64,000 nt of DNA from Prochlorococcus marinus str. AS9601 (lineage in GTDB: Bacteria; Cyanobacteriota; Cyanobacteriia; PCC-6307; Cyanobiaceae), in the NCBI RefSeq assembly GCF_000015645.1, contig NC_008816.1, positions 186,001 to 250,000 of the forward strand. The letters are read 5' to 3'. Made by a program: the position numbers and the translations under genes. The notes beneath the pieces were generated by a model. That model worked only from the letters and a program-made list of their open reading frames with translations, was not told the origin of the DNA and made no database searches. Each line of letters starts with the position of its first letter. The first letter of the stretch is position 1. This document shows, piece after piece, positions 30,047-39,483 of this stretch.

Positions 30047-31045
30047 TTATAAAGAGGATAGTGGGATAATAGTATTTACTAAACTCATATATATGGGAAT
30101 GCCGAGAACTATATTGAATGGGAAAGTTAAACCTAGTGTTGTTGAAATATAATAACTAGATTTAGCTTCTGGAACAGTCATTCTCATTGCTGCGGGAACT
30201 GCTAAATAAGAGGCGCTTGCACATAAAACCACAAATAAAAGTGCGTTGCCAGGTCCTAAAGATAAAAATCTTGCAACGAAAACACCAATAAATGCGTTAA
30301 ATAAAGGCATAAAAATGGCAAATCCAATCAAAAATGAACCCGCATTTTTCAGTCTCGGTAATCTTTGAGCAGCAACTATTCCCATATCTAACAAGAAGAA
30401 GCATTCTGCTCCATAGAATAATTGTCCAGTAAAAGGCTCCATTTTTTCAATTCCTGAGGGATTACTGGAAGCAGTGAGAAATCCTACAATCAAGCTTGAG
30501 AGCAATAAATAAACTGATCCATTCAAAAGGGATTCGTGTAATATTGCGCTTAGATGCATTTTTCTTGATTTTGGTCTATTTTTTGGAGCTGCAAATTTCA
30601 CAAGTAATAATCCAACAATTATTGCAGGAGATTCCATTAAAGCTAAAGCCCCAACCATAAACCCATCAAAAGCTATTTTTTGACTTTCTAAAAAACTTTC
30701 TGCAGAAATAAATGTAACAGCACTAATTGAACCGTATGCTGCTGCTATTGCGGCTGAATTAAAGACATCAAATTTAAATCTTAGAATTAAAAATCCAATC
30801 AGAGGTATTAGTAGTGACATTAGTATTGCAGCGCTTAAAGTCGGCAATACTTGATTTGTAAACCCACTTTTCTGTATCTCTATACCTCCTTTAAACCCAA
30901 TGGCTAAGAGCAAATACAATGAGAAGAGTTTAGGTAATGGAGCTGGTATTTCTAAATCAGATTTAAAGAGTACTGATATTGCTCCAATTAAAAAGAAAAG
31001 AACAGGCGGGGCTAATACATTTTGCAGAATTGGATTGATTTCCAT
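30047..31045 (-). CDS. sbtA: Sodium-dependent bicarbonate transporter SbtA
   Basis: 332 residues with about ten hydrophobic segments arranged as two similar halves. NPILQNVLAPPVLFFLIGA opens the first half, and GFKGGIEIQKSGF and GALALMESPAIIVGLLL are typical of SbtA. It imports bicarbonate with sodium as part of the CO2-concentrating mechanism. It sits between bicA (6-base gap) and sbtB (2-base gap), so transporter and PII-like partner are made together. Confidence 0.92.
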   Translation of the reverse strand: MEINPILQNVLAPPVLFFLIGAISVLFKSDLEIPAPLPKLFSLYLLLAIGFKGGIEIQKSGFTNQVLPTLSAAILMSLLIPLIGFLILRFKFDVFNSAAIAAAYGSISAVTFISAESFLESQKIAFDGFMVGALALMESPAIIVGLLLVKFAAPKNRPKSRKMHLSAILHESLLNGSVYLLLSSLIVGFLTASSNPSGIEKMEPFTGQLFYGAECFFLLDMGIVAAQRLPRLKNAGSFLIGFAIFMPLFNAFIGVFVARFLSLGPGNALLFVVLCASASYLAVPAAMRMTVPEAKSSYYISTTLGLTFPFNIVLGIPIYMSLVNTIIPLSSL

Positions 31046-31051
31046 AAATTA

Positions 31052-32704
31052 TTAGGCTATTTCATTTAGAGCGGTTTCTAAAGCTTCTTTTCTTGTCTCA
31101 ATGATGCCTTCAACTCCAAACTTAGCTAATCTATCCTTTACTTTTTCATTAGCCCCAGCAACAAATGCTTTTCTGGAATTATTTTTAGCTTCTTGCATCA
31201 TATCTTCTATTGCCAGAGTCGCGGTCACTCCAAGTCTTGGTACATCAGTGATATCTAATATCAAAACCTTATAGTTTCTTACTAGCATCATTCTCTCAGA
31301 TATACCTTTAGCTGCTCCAAAACTAAGTGGTCCTTTAAGTCTAAATAACATTACTTCTCCTGAACATCTATCAAGTAGTGCTTTTTCATCAGCAGGTAAT
31401 GCATTTTTAGCTTGATCATCTTTTGATAAAGGATTATCTTCATCCATACCTTCTAGTTGAGTTTCCGTTATTGAATCAATAGTGAGCATATTTGCTATGA
31501 ATACACCGACTAAAACTGCCCAAATTAAATCCCAAAAAACAGTCATGAGGAGTACGCCGTACATAACAACTGAAGTTTTTAAAGATAATTTGTGGGCCCT
31601 CCTTAAGAACCCCCAATCAATAATATCTAGACCAACTTTTATAAGAATTCCTGCTAATAACGCAGTTGGTATTTGCTCGGCTAAAGGACCTGCGCCAACT
31701 AAAACTATCAACAAGACAACTGAGTGAACCATACCAGAAATGGGAGTGGATCCTCCAGATTTAACATTTATAACTGTTCTCATTGTTGCTCCGGCTCCAG
31801 GTAAGCCTGAAAACAGACCGGCAACAGCATTTCCTATTCCTTGACCAATAAGTTCTCTATCAGAATTATGTTTTGTTTGAGATATATTGTCTGCTACTAG
31901 TGATGTTAGTAAAGAGTCAATTGCGCCAAGTACTGCGAGGACTAATCCTGCCTTAAAAATGATTGGAAAATATTGATTAAAACTTGGGAAATTTAAAGAT
32001 GGAACTCCCCTGGGAATTTCACCAATTCTATCAATAGCTCCTTCTCCAAAAATTAATATTGATATTGGGGTTACTATCAATAAGGCTAAGAGGGGAGAAG
32101 GAACCCATTGACTTATTTTTCTAGGAGTAAGAAATACTATACCTAGTGTCATTATTGCTACTCCAATAGCAGCACCGTTTGGCTGGAAATTTGAAAATAC
32201 AGTTGATAAAGATTCAACTACTCCACCTCTGGTACTGATTCCTAGTAATGGACCAATCTGAAGTGCAATTATTATTACTCCAATACCAGACATGAATCCT
32301 GACACAACAGAATATGGAACTAAAGTAATGTATTTACCTAGTTTGAGAATTCCAAATAATATTTGCAGTAAGCCGCCAATTACTACCGCTGCCATCACTA
32401 AAGGTAAAATTTGTCCTGCAGAAAGATCTCTTGGAACCCCCACTGCTGCTAAGCCTGCTACTACGCCAGCAACAGTTACACTCATTGGACCGGTAGGTCC
32501 ACTAACTTGAGCAGGTGTTCCTCCAAATAATGCTGCTAAAAAACCAACTACTACTGCCCCATATAGGCCATAAATTGCCCCGCCAGGTCCTAATGCAGCA
32601 TTACCAAAAGCAAGAGCGAGAGGTAAAGCTACTACAGCAGCAGTGATCCCTCCAAGAATATCTCCTCTTAAATTCTTTAGATGAAATCCATTAATTATTT
32701 TCAA
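31052..32704 (-). CDS. bicA: SulP-family bicarbonate transporter BicA with STAS domain
   Basis: About 550 residues from the preferred TTG start at 32704 (an in-frame ATG at 32728 would add 8 residues). The SulP membrane domain holds 12-14 hydrophobic segments, including LGGITAAVVALPLALAFG near the N-terminus and the PVSGMVHSV-type motif. A C-terminal STAS domain follows (VMLFRLKGPLSFGAAKGI, LILDITDVPRLGVTAT). BicA imports bicarbonate with sodium at high flux. First gene of bicA-sbtA-sbtB; substrate is inferred from that linkage, sulfate being the alternative for SulP proteins. Confidence 0.88.
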   Translation of the reverse strand: MKIINGFHLKNLRGDILGGITAAVVALPLALAFGNAALGPGGAIYGLYGAVVVGFLAALFGGTPAQVSGPTGPMSVTVAGVVAGLAAVGVPRDLSAGQILPLVMAAVVIGGLLQILFGILKLGKYITLVPYSVVSGFMSGIGVIIIALQIGPLLGISTRGGVVESLSTVFSNFQPNGAAIGVAIMTLGIVFLTPRKISQWVPSPLLALLIVTPISILIFGEGAIDRIGEIPRGVPSLNFPSFNQYFPIIFKAGLVLAVLGAIDSLLTSLVADNISQTKHNSDRELIGQGIGNAVAGLFSGLPGAGATMRTVINVKSGGSTPISGMVHSVVLLIVLVGAGPLAEQIPTALLAGILIKVGLDIIDWGFLRRAHKLSLKTSVVMYGVLLMTVFWDLIWAVLVGVFIANMLTIDSITETQLEGMDEDNPLSKDDQAKNALPADEKALLDRCSGEVMLFRLKGPLSFGAAKGISERMMLVRNYKVLILDITDVPRLGVTATLAIEDMMQEAKNNSRKAFVAGANEKVKDRLAKFGVEGIIETRKEALETALNEIA

Positions 32705-32711
32705 AGATACT

Positions 32712-32717
32712 CTCCTT
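32712..32717 (-). promoter_or_regulatory. Ribosome-binding site deciding the bicA start
   Basis: AAGGAG on the minus strand lies 7 bases before TTG 32704. It would fall inside the coding region if the upstream ATG (32728) were used, so TTG is the better start. The 200-base spacer to hemB beyond it shows no convincing gene. Confidence 0.6.
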
Positions 32718-32927
32718 AAAATAAACACTTAACTAAAAGATATTATCTCTTAATGACGTAAATTTGTGAAAAATGAAGTTTGTGCAAAATATTTTTGTAA
32801 CTTTTTTTGCTTTTTTTAAATAAATTTTAGTTACTTTTCCTGAACAAAAGTAGTCTCTGATTGATTTATATGCGAGGCAAGCGATTAATGTATTAGATAA
32901 ATATTTTTCAATTTTAATAATATTCAA

Positions 32928-33929
32928 ATGAATTCGATTATTCGTCCAAGAAGATTAAGAAGAACTGAGTCAATAAGAGAAATGGTTAGAGAAAACCATT
33001 TGGCGGCATCGGACTTTATCTATCCATTATTTATTCATGAGAAAGATTTTAAAGAGGAAATTTCCGCAATGCCCGGAACTTATAGATGGGATATTGATGG
33101 TTTACTAAAGGAGGTTACTAGGGCATGGGAATTGGGAATTAGATGTGTGGTTCTTTTCCCAAAAATTAATGATAGCTTAAAGACTGAAGATGGAGCAGAA
33201 TGTTTTAATGAGGACGGTTTAATACCTAAAGCTATTCGAATATTAAAAAAAGAGATTCCAGAAATGGCAATAATGACAGATGTTGCCTTGGACCCTTACT
33301 CCTGTGATGGACATGATGGCTTAGTTGATGAAACTGGAAAAATATTGAATGATGAAACGATTGAAATTTTAAAAAAACAAGCTTTAACTCAAGCTAGAGC
33401 TGGAGCAGATTTTATTGGCCCTAGTGACATGATGGATGGGAGAGTTGGAGCAATTAGGACTGCTCTTGATAGTGAAGGATTTAGTGATGTAGGTATTATT
33501 AGTTATACAGCTAAATATTCATCTGCTTATTATGGTCCGTTTAGAACTGCTTTAGATTCGGCTCCTAGAGAAAATAGTAAGAAAGTAATTCCAGACAATA
33601 AGTCTACATATCAAATGGACCCTGCCAATTCAAAAGAGGCTTTAATTGAATCTGCATTGGATCAGTATGAAGGAGCTGATATTTTGATGGTAAAACCAGG
33701 AATTTCATATTTGGATATTGTTTATAGAATAAGCACATTTTCAAATAAGCCCATAGCTGCATACAACGTTAGTGGGGAGTATTCCATGGTAAAGTCTGCT
33801 GCTATGAAGAACTGGATTAACGAAAAAGATATTGTTTTAGAGACATTGCTTAGTTTTAAAAGAGCAGGAGCAAAATTAATACTCACTTATCATGCTTGTG
33901 ATGCATCTCAATGGTTGCAGGATACTTAA
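32928..33929 (+). CDS. hemB: Porphobilinogen synthase (delta-aminolevulinate dehydratase)
   Basis: 333 residues. Condenses two 5-aminolevulinate molecules into porphobilinogen for heme, chlorophyll and cobamide synthesis. Landmarks are RPRRLRRTESIREMVRE at the N-terminus, the DVALDPYSCDGHDG metal region (Asp-rich, Mg-type rather than Zn-Cys type), the Schiff-base lysines in SYTAKYSSAYYGPFR and MVKPGISYLDI, and AYNVSGEY. Divergent from bicA; the glyoxalase-family gene follows after 62 bases. Confidence 0.96.
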   Translation: MNSIIRPRRLRRTESIREMVRENHLAASDFIYPLFIHEKDFKEEISAMPGTYRWDIDGLLKEVTRAWELGIRCVVLFPKINDSLKTEDGAECFNEDGLIPKAIRILKKEIPEMAIMTDVALDPYSCDGHDGLVDETGKILNDETIEILKKQALTQARAGADFIGPSDMMDGRVGAIRTALDSEGFSDVGIISYTAKYSSAYYGPFRTALDSAPRENSKKVIPDNKSTYQMDPANSKEALIESALDQYEGADILMVKPGISYLDIVYRISTFSNKPIAAYNVSGEYSMVKSAAMKNWINEKDIVLETLLSFKRAGAKLILTYHACDASQWLQDT

Positions 33930-33991
33930 AAACTCATTATTAACAAAAATTTGGTTTATTCTTAGATAAGTAATAAATTAATTGCTTTGTT

Positions 33992-34378
33992 TTGAAGTTT
34001 TCACAAGGAGTAAATAGGATTGGTCACATTGCACTTAGAGTAGATAATCTCGAAAGGGCGAAATCTTTTTATATTAAGCTGGGTATGAATTTGGTTTGGG
34101 ATGATAAAGATTGGTCTTACTTAGAGGCAGGTAAAGGGAAAGATGGACTTGCGTTGTTAGGCCCTAGCTACAAAGCTGCTGGACCTCACTTTGCTTTTCA
34201 TTTTGAAAATAAAAAAGAAGTGGAAAATATTCAAAATGATTTAAAAAATTCTGGTGTAAAAGTTGGTCCTTTACATGAGCATAGAGATGGAACGGCATCT
34301 TTTTATATGAAGGATACTGAAGGAAACTGGCTTGAGATGCTTTATGTTCCTCCTGAAGGGATTCAATCGAATGTTTGA
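33992..34378 (+). CDS. Glyoxalase/VOC-family protein
   Basis: 128 residues from a TTG start. A single vicinal-oxygen-chelate domain: IGHIALRVDNLERAKSFY near residue 10 and FYMKDTEGNWLEMLYVP near the C-terminus, with the conserved His and Glu metal ligands (H12-like and E in WLEML). Such proteins include lactoylglutathione lyase and many dioxygenase-like enzymes; the substrate here cannot be named. It overlaps the longest mutS2 frame by 4 bases. Confidence 0.75.
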   Translation: MKFSQGVNRIGHIALRVDNLERAKSFYIKLGMNLVWDDKDWSYLEAGKGKDGLALLGPSYKAAGPHFAFHFENKKEVENIQNDLKNSGVKVGPLHEHRDGTASFYMKDTEGNWLEMLYVPPEGIQSNV

Positions 34379-34392
34379 TTCTTTTTTTTTGT

Positions 34393-36804
34393 ATGCAAGA
34401 GAAAAGTTATTCTAAAAAATCATATTCAGATAACACCTTAGAAGAAGAATCTATAAACCTTTTAGAGTGGGATTCATTAAAAACGCATTTATCTTCGTTC
34501 GCCTCAACGGAAATGGGTAAACAATCAATTTTAAGTTTTGTTATACCTTCAGAATACGAGGCATCTAAAAGACTTTTGAATGAAACTGTTGAAATTAATG
34601 AGCTAGAAAAAAATTTAGATAAATCAATTAGTTTTTCTGGTGTTTTTGATATTAGTAGAAATATAGAAATTTGTTCGAAGGGAGGTGTAATTACATCTTC
34701 TGAGTTGTTAGAAATAGCGAAAACAATTGCTGCAGCAAGAAATTTAAAAAAAATCTTATTAGATTTTGAACAAAGACCTTATATTTCATCATTCACAAAA
34801 AATTTAATTGACCATCAGAATATCGAAACGATTTTTAAAAAAGGCATTGAATCGAATGGAAGGATTTCAGACAATGCTAGTAATGAGTTATCTATTCTTA
34901 GAAAAGAATTTTTATCTAAGAAACTCGAAAGAAAAATATTAGTTGAGAAATTTATTCAAAAGAATTTAGCTTATTTGCAAGATACTACTATTGGAGATCG
35001 GTATGGAAGGCCTGTTTTAGCAGTGAAAGTTAATTATGTAGATAAATTTAAGGGAATAATTCATGACTCTTCATCTTCAGGAAATACAGTATATTTCGAG
35101 CCTGAAAGTGTAGTAACTAAAGGTAATAAGATTGCTTCTTTAGAGGCTAGGATCACAGCAGAAGAATTTAAATTACTTAAGAAATGGTCTCATGTTGTTA
35201 GTGATAATTCAAAAAATCTTATTGAAATGGCGTCCATTTTATTAAGATTAGAAAATGCCCTAACTCGTTCAAGATATTCGAAATGGATTGGAGGTAAAAC
35301 TCCTACATTTGAGAAAAATCCTATTATTTCTTTAATTGGTTTTTCTCATCCGTTATTGATTTGGGAACATAAGAAAAAAGGAGCCCCTCCACCAGTAGCT
35401 GTCGATTTTTATATAAATCGAAATATTAAGGTTGTAGCTATTACAGGCCCAAATACTGGAGGTAAAACAGCAGCTTTAAAAGGTTTGGGCTTGTCTTTAC
35501 TTATGGCTAGAGCAGGATTATTGATACCTTCAACTAATAATCCTATTATCCCTTTCTGTCCAAATATATATGTGGATATAGGAGATAATCAATCATTAGA
35601 AGAAAATTTATCTACCTTCAGTGGGCATATATCCCGCATAAAAGGGATATTAGATTCACTTGATTATAAGAAAGGATTATCAGTTGTTTTGTTAGATGAG
35701 ATTGGATCTGGTACAGATCCTCTTGAAGGAAGCGCTCTTGCGATGGCTTTATTAAAAGAATTTGCAAATAAATCTGATATCACTTTGGCAACTACACATT
35801 ATGGAGATATTAAGGCTTTAAAATATAACGACTCGAGATTTGAAAACGTATCAGTTGCCTTTGATGAGGAATCTTTGAAGCCAAAATATATACTCAACTG
35901 GGGTATTCCTGGGAGAAGTAATGCTTTGTCAATTTCAAAGAGAATTGGTCTCGATGAAAGCATACTCAATGAAGCTGCAAATTATCTAAAGCCAAAAGAA
36001 GTTGACAACATTAACAGTATTATTAAAGGACTTGAGGAAGAGAGGATTAAACAACAAAATTCTGCAGAAGCTGCTGCAGAATTGATTGCAAGGACTGAAA
36101 TACTACATGATGAACTGAAGAGAAATTATGAACATCAAAAAATAAATGCTCAAAAAATTCAAGAACTTGAAAGGTCTAAATTATCAAAACATATCATATC
36201 CGCTAAAAAAGAGGTGATAGATTTGATTAAAAAATTAAGAGATAAAAATGTTAATGGAGAGGATACGAGAATTATTGGAAAAAGATTAAAGGAAATTGAG
36301 ACGGAACATTTAACCCAAAAAAAATCTGAAAAGTCAATATCATGGAACCCTCAGGTAGGCGATTTTGTAAAGATTAAAAGTCTAAATAGTACGGGACAAA
36401 TTGTAGATTTAGATAAAAAAGGTGGTTTTTACGAAGTTAAATGTGGTTCATTCAGAAGCACATTATCTGCAAATGACTTTGAAGGTATTAATGGAGAAAA
36501 GCCTAATTTCAAAATGTCAAAAATTGAGATCAAGGCTACAAGAGAGGATTTTTCTTTTTCTAAAATTAGAACAAGTAAAAATACAATTGACGTAAGAGGA
36601 TTAAGAGTGCATGAAGCCGAAATAATTATTGAGGAGAAAATTAGAAGATTTCATGGACCACTATGGATTGTTCATGGAATTGGCACAGGAAAATTAAAGA
36701 AAGGACTAAGAAATTGGTTATCAGGTTTAAATTATGTTGATAAGATTGAAGATGCAGCCAACAACGAGGGTGGCCCTGGTTGCAGTATTGCGTGGATAAA
36801 ATAA
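34393..36804 (+). CDS. mutS2: MutS2 family ATPase with Smr endonuclease domain
   Basis: About 803 residues from ATG 34393; an in-frame ATG at 34375 would add MILFFC and overlap the upstream stop. It lacks the mismatch-recognition domain of MutS1. A lever/clamp region is followed by the ATPase with ITGPNTGGKTAALK (around 350), DIGDNQSLEENLSTFSGH, LLDEIGSGTDPLEG and ATTHYGD, then a coiled coil and a C-terminal Smr domain (IDVRGLRVHEAE; HGIGTGKLKKGLRNWL). MutS2 proteins act on recombination intermediates or stalled ribosomes in other bacteria. obg starts 40 bases downstream. Confidence 0.93.
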   Translation: MQEKSYSKKSYSDNTLEEESINLLEWDSLKTHLSSFASTEMGKQSILSFVIPSEYEASKRLLNETVEINELEKNLDKSISFSGVFDISRNIEICSKGGVITSSELLEIAKTIAAARNLKKILLDFEQRPYISSFTKNLIDHQNIETIFKKGIESNGRISDNASNELSILRKEFLSKKLERKILVEKFIQKNLAYLQDTTIGDRYGRPVLAVKVNYVDKFKGIIHDSSSSGNTVYFEPESVVTKGNKIASLEARITAEEFKLLKKWSHVVSDNSKNLIEMASILLRLENALTRSRYSKWIGGKTPTFEKNPIISLIGFSHPLLIWEHKKKGAPPPVAVDFYINRNIKVVAITGPNTGGKTAALKGLGLSLLMARAGLLIPSTNNPIIPFCPNIYVDIGDNQSLEENLSTFSGHISRIKGILDSLDYKKGLSVVLLDEIGSGTDPLEGSALAMALLKEFANKSDITLATTHYGDIKALKYNDSRFENVSVAFDEESLKPKYILNWGIPGRSNALSISKRIGLDESILNEAANYLKPKEVDNINSIIKGLEEERIKQQNSAEAAAELIARTEILHDELKRNYEHQKINAQKIQELERSKLSKHIISAKKEVIDLIKKLRDKNVNGEDTRIIGKRLKEIETEHLTQKKSEKSISWNPQVGDFVKIKSLNSTGQIVDLDKKGGFYEVKCGSFRSTLSANDFEGINGEKPNFKMSKIEIKATREDFSFSKIRTSKNTIDVRGLRVHEAEIIIEEKIRRFHGPLWIVHGIGTGKLKKGLRNWLSGLNYVDKIEDAANNEGGPGCSIAWIK

Positions 36805-36844
36805 AATTTAAAATACCTAGAAAACAATTTAATAAACGTATTAA

Positions 36845-37828
36845 GTGCAATTTATTGATCAAGCGAACATTATTCTTAAAGCTGGAAAAGGTGGCAATGG
36901 AATAGTTTCATTTAGAAGAGAAAAATTCGTTCCTGCTGGAGGACCTTCGGGGGGGAATGGTGGTAGAGGGGGTTCAGTTATTTTGATGGCTGATAATAAT
37001 CTACAAACATTATTAGATTTCAAATTCAAACGTGAAATAATTGCTGAAGATGGATGCAAAGGAGGTCCTAATAAGAGATCAGGTGCTTCAGGTGAGGATA
37101 CAATCCTTAAAGTACCATGCGGAACAGAAATCAGGGATATTAAAACCGGCATTATTTTAGGAGACTTAACTAAACATAAACAGAGTTTAACTATTGCCAT
37201 TGGAGGAAGAGGTGGACATGGTAATGCATACTATTTAAGTAATCAAAATAGAGCCCCAGAATCATTCACTGAAGGAAAAGATGGTGAGATATGGGAGGTT
37301 CAATTAGAACTAAAACTTCTTGCAGAAGTTGGGATTATAGGTCTTCCAAATGCTGGGAAAAGTACCTTGATTTCTGTTGTATCATCTGCCCGTCCAAAAA
37401 TCGCAAATTATCCTTTCACAACTCTAATACCTAACTTAGGTGTAGTAAGAAAAATTGATGGGAATGGTTGCCTTTTTGCGGATATTCCTGGATTAATATC
37501 AGGGGCAGCTGATGGAGTAGGTTTAGGCCATGATTTTTTAAGGCATATCCAAAGAACGAAGATACTTGTTCACTTAATTGATGCAATTGCAGAAAATCCT
37601 TTACATGATTTTGAGATAATTGAGCAGGAATTAAAAAAATATGGAAAAGGTCTTTTAGATAAAGAGAGGATAATAGTATTGAATAAAATCGAGCTGGTAG
37701 ATGATGATTATCTGAAAATAATTTCAAAAAAGTTAGAAGATTTATCTAAAAAGAAAGTTTTAGTTATTTCTTCATCTTTAAAAAAAGGTTTATCTTCACT
37801 GCTTTCTGAAGTATGGAAAAGGATTTAA
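36845..37828 (+). CDS. obg: Obg-family GTPase
   Basis: 327 residues from a GTG start. The glycine-rich Obg fold occupies residues 1-158 ([26 protein letters not shown]), followed by the G domain with GLPNAGKST (around 166), DIPGLI and NKIE. The variable C-terminal OCT domain of some Obg proteins is absent. It is needed for 50S maturation in other bacteria and is sensitive to (p)ppGpp. It follows mutS2 in the same direction. Confidence 0.95.
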   Translation: MQFIDQANIILKAGKGGNGIVSFRREKFVPAGGPSGGNGGRGGSVILMADNNLQTLLDFKFKREIIAEDGCKGGPNKRSGASGEDTILKVPCGTEIRDIKTGIILGDLTKHKQSLTIAIGGRGGHGNAYYLSNQNRAPESFTEGKDGEIWEVQLELKLLAEVGIIGLPNAGKSTLISVVSSARPKIANYPFTTLIPNLGVVRKIDGNGCLFADIPGLISGAADGVGLGHDFLRHIQRTKILVHLIDAIAENPLHDFEIIEQELKKYGKGLLDKERIIVLNKIELVDDDYLKIISKKLEDLSKKKVLVISSSLKKGLSSLLSEVWKRI

Positions 37829-37913
37829 CTTAAATTAAAATTTTTTTGTAAAAAAAAACACTTGATTTAATAATGAAAATTAGTCATAAATAAGATACCT
37901 CTTTAAACACAAT

Positions 37914-38096
37914 ATGAATTTCTATACTTGCTTTGATCAACAAGGAAAAATAATAGCTAGATGTCAAACCATTCAAGATATTGAGGTTTTAAAGAAAATG
38001 GGAAGACCAATTGTAGAAGTCAAGGAGATGAAAAATGAAGAGTCAGTTGTATGTTCACTTACAGGAAGTCCATCCGACTTTAATAGAGATTACTAA
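37914..38096 (+). CDS. Small conserved-looking hypothetical protein (60 residues)
   Basis: 60 residues, not recognised. Beta/alpha pattern by eye: NFYTCFDQQGKIIARCQ, a helix IQDIEVLKKM, then a strand PIVEVKEM. Three cysteines (C6, C17, C47) could be redox-active or metal-binding, but no CxxC is present. It is read toward cp12 and shares a bidirectional terminator with it. Good codon usage and a clean start support a real gene. Confidence 0.6.
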   Translation: MNFYTCFDQQGKIIARCQTIQDIEVLKKMGRPIVEVKEMKNEESVVCSLTGSPSDFNRDY

Positions 38097-38109
38097 TAGA
38101 ATTAATAAA

Positions 38110-38142
38110 TAAAAAAAGGGCTTTTAGAGCCCTTTTTTATTG
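38110..38142. terminator. Bidirectional intrinsic terminator between the 60-residue gene and cp12
   Basis: AAAAAAAGGGCTTTTAGAGC continues into CCTTTTTT: an AAGGGCT/AGCCCTT-type stem with A-run on one side and T-run on the other. It can stop transcripts from both converging genes. Confidence 0.85.
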
Positions 38143-38165
38143 TGTATTATCTATCAAAAGAAAAC

Positions 38166-38384
38166 TTAATCATCATAAACAAGACATTCTGGTTCGTCCG
38201 GGTTGGCATCGCAGAATAGTTCCAAAGCATTAGGATCATGTTTATCCTCTGGATGATGATCTTTGTACTCTTCGAGTTCTTTTAGCTCTTCAGTTAAATG
38301 TCTGACCTTTGGAAGATTGCCCTCTGCTTTTGCAGATTCGATTTCCGATTGATCTTTTTGGATGTGTTCGTCAATGGATTTCAT
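38166..38384 (-). CDS. cp12: CP12-domain protein with only the C-terminal cysteine pair
   Basis: 72 residues. The C-terminus FCDANPDEPECLVYDD (C58 and C67) is the CP12 segment that binds GAPDH. Classical CP12 also has an N-terminal cysteine pair that forms the PRK-binding loop; residues 1-50 here contain no cysteine and are a charged helix. In the dark, CP12 holds GAPDH and PRK inactive in a thioredoxin-controlled complex; the one-pair form presumably keeps only part of that redox switch. Separated by a terminator from its convergent neighbour. Confidence 0.88.
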   Translation of the reverse strand: MKSIDEHIQKDQSEIESAKAEGNLPKVRHLTEELKELEEYKDHHPEDKHDPNALELFCDANPDEPECLVYDD

Positions 38385-38515
38385 TTTAAGCTTTTCGCAC
38401 TTTAGTAGACATACATAACATAGTTAATTTCTAATGAAATTGCATTATCTATGAACTAAATAAGTGTTCATTACAACATCATTTTTTTTTTTTTGAAATT
38501 GATTTATTTATTTTT

Positions 38516-39460
38516 TTAGGTCTCTACTTTCATTATTTCCTTTAGCGATGGTAAAACTGGGATTATTTCATTTGGGTTCAAAGGGAATAAAGCTCGATAG
38601 TAATCTTTTTTCCATTCATTGTCGAAGCATGTCCTATTTACATTAGATAATTTAAAGAATTTTAATCTCCATTCAATAATCTTTTCGAAACTTGAAAGTT
38701 CTTGTTCAGTACATTTGAAAAGTTTGCTATATATCAATTCCCATCTTATAAGAGTTGGAAAAAGGTAAATATCTGCGTAGGTTAACTCTTCTCCAAATAT
38801 CCAGTCCCCTTTGTTTTTCTCTAGTAAATTTTCAACTTCATTTATAGCCGTGAAAAGATTTTGACTTGCTTTTTCGTAAGCTGACTGGTTTCTGGCGAAA
38901 CCACATTTATATACGCCATCATTAATGCTGTTATTAATTAAATCTAAAAATTTTTGATTACAATTTTTAATGCTTAATGTCTTATATTTCGATTCATTTT
39001 TTATTGAATTGAGCAGCCTTATAATCTGTGAACTTTCATTAGACAAAATATTTACTTCATCTTTTACAAAACTAATTAAAAGAGGTAATGTCGCTCTAAA
39101 AATAATCTTTTCATTAGCATTTTTGTAAAGGTCTGAAAGTCTTATATATCCTTTAATACTTGTATTGAAGATCCATTCGCCATGCTCAACATCTGCTTTT
39201 AAAAAAATAACCTTAACTTTTTTTGATAAATGTTTTATTTCGTGGACGAGTAAAGTTCTTTGACACCATGGACAAGAATTGCCTACTAACAAATAAATTT
39301 GCCCATGCTCATTATTAATATCGTATTCACTATCAATTGTTATACCTTTGGGCCTTATATAATTACCATGTAAATCTGATGGCGCAAAGCCATTCATTAG
39401 TTGAGTCCAAAACCAAAACCAGAATTTTTTGGAGGCCATAATAAGGTGTCTATTTTGCAT
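38516..39460 (-). CDS. Glutathionyl-hydroquinone reductase-like protein (Xi-class GST)
   Basis: 314 residues. A thioredoxin-fold domain with LVGNSCPWCQRTLLVHE (around 53-69) is followed by a helical GST C-terminal domain with WIFGEELTYADIYLFPTL. The Cys-Pro-Trp-Cys site and length match ECM4/Xi-class enzymes, which reduce glutathionyl-hydroquinones; those usually have CPWA, so the second cysteine here is notable. The start may be the second Met (MASKKFWFWF, residue 8). It is divergent from the aspartoacylase gene by 23 bases. Confidence 0.72.
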   Translation of the reverse strand: MQNRHLIMASKKFWFWFWTQLMNGFAPSDLHGNYIRPKGITIDSEYDINNEHGQIYLLVGNSCPWCQRTLLVHEIKHLSKKVKVIFLKADVEHGEWIFNTSIKGYIRLSDLYKNANEKIIFRATLPLLISFVKDEVNILSNESSQIIRLLNSIKNESKYKTLSIKNCNQKFLDLINNSINDGVYKCGFARNQSAYEKASQNLFTAINEVENLLEKNKGDWIFGEELTYADIYLFPTLIRWELIYSKLFKCTEQELSSFEKIIEWRLKFFKLSNVNRTCFDNEWKKDYYRALFPLNPNEIIPVLPSLKEIMKVET

Positions 39461-39483
39461 AAAATTTTATTTTTAAAGAAAAA

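Noticed and set aside
32733-32927. 64-residue minus-strand frame filling the bicA-hemB spacer
   Set aside because: Lys/Ile-rich low-complexity composition, no ribosome-binding site, and it occupies the region needed for two divergent promoters.
34375-34392. Upstream ATG for mutS2 (MILFFC extension)
   Set aside because: A hydrophobic six-residue extension overlapping the previous stop; ATG 34393 gives a normal polar start.
36859-37200. 113-codon Pro/Leu-rich minus-strand frame opposite obg
   Set aside because: Shadow of the glycine-rich Obg fold; GGN codons read as Pro/Ser on the other strand.
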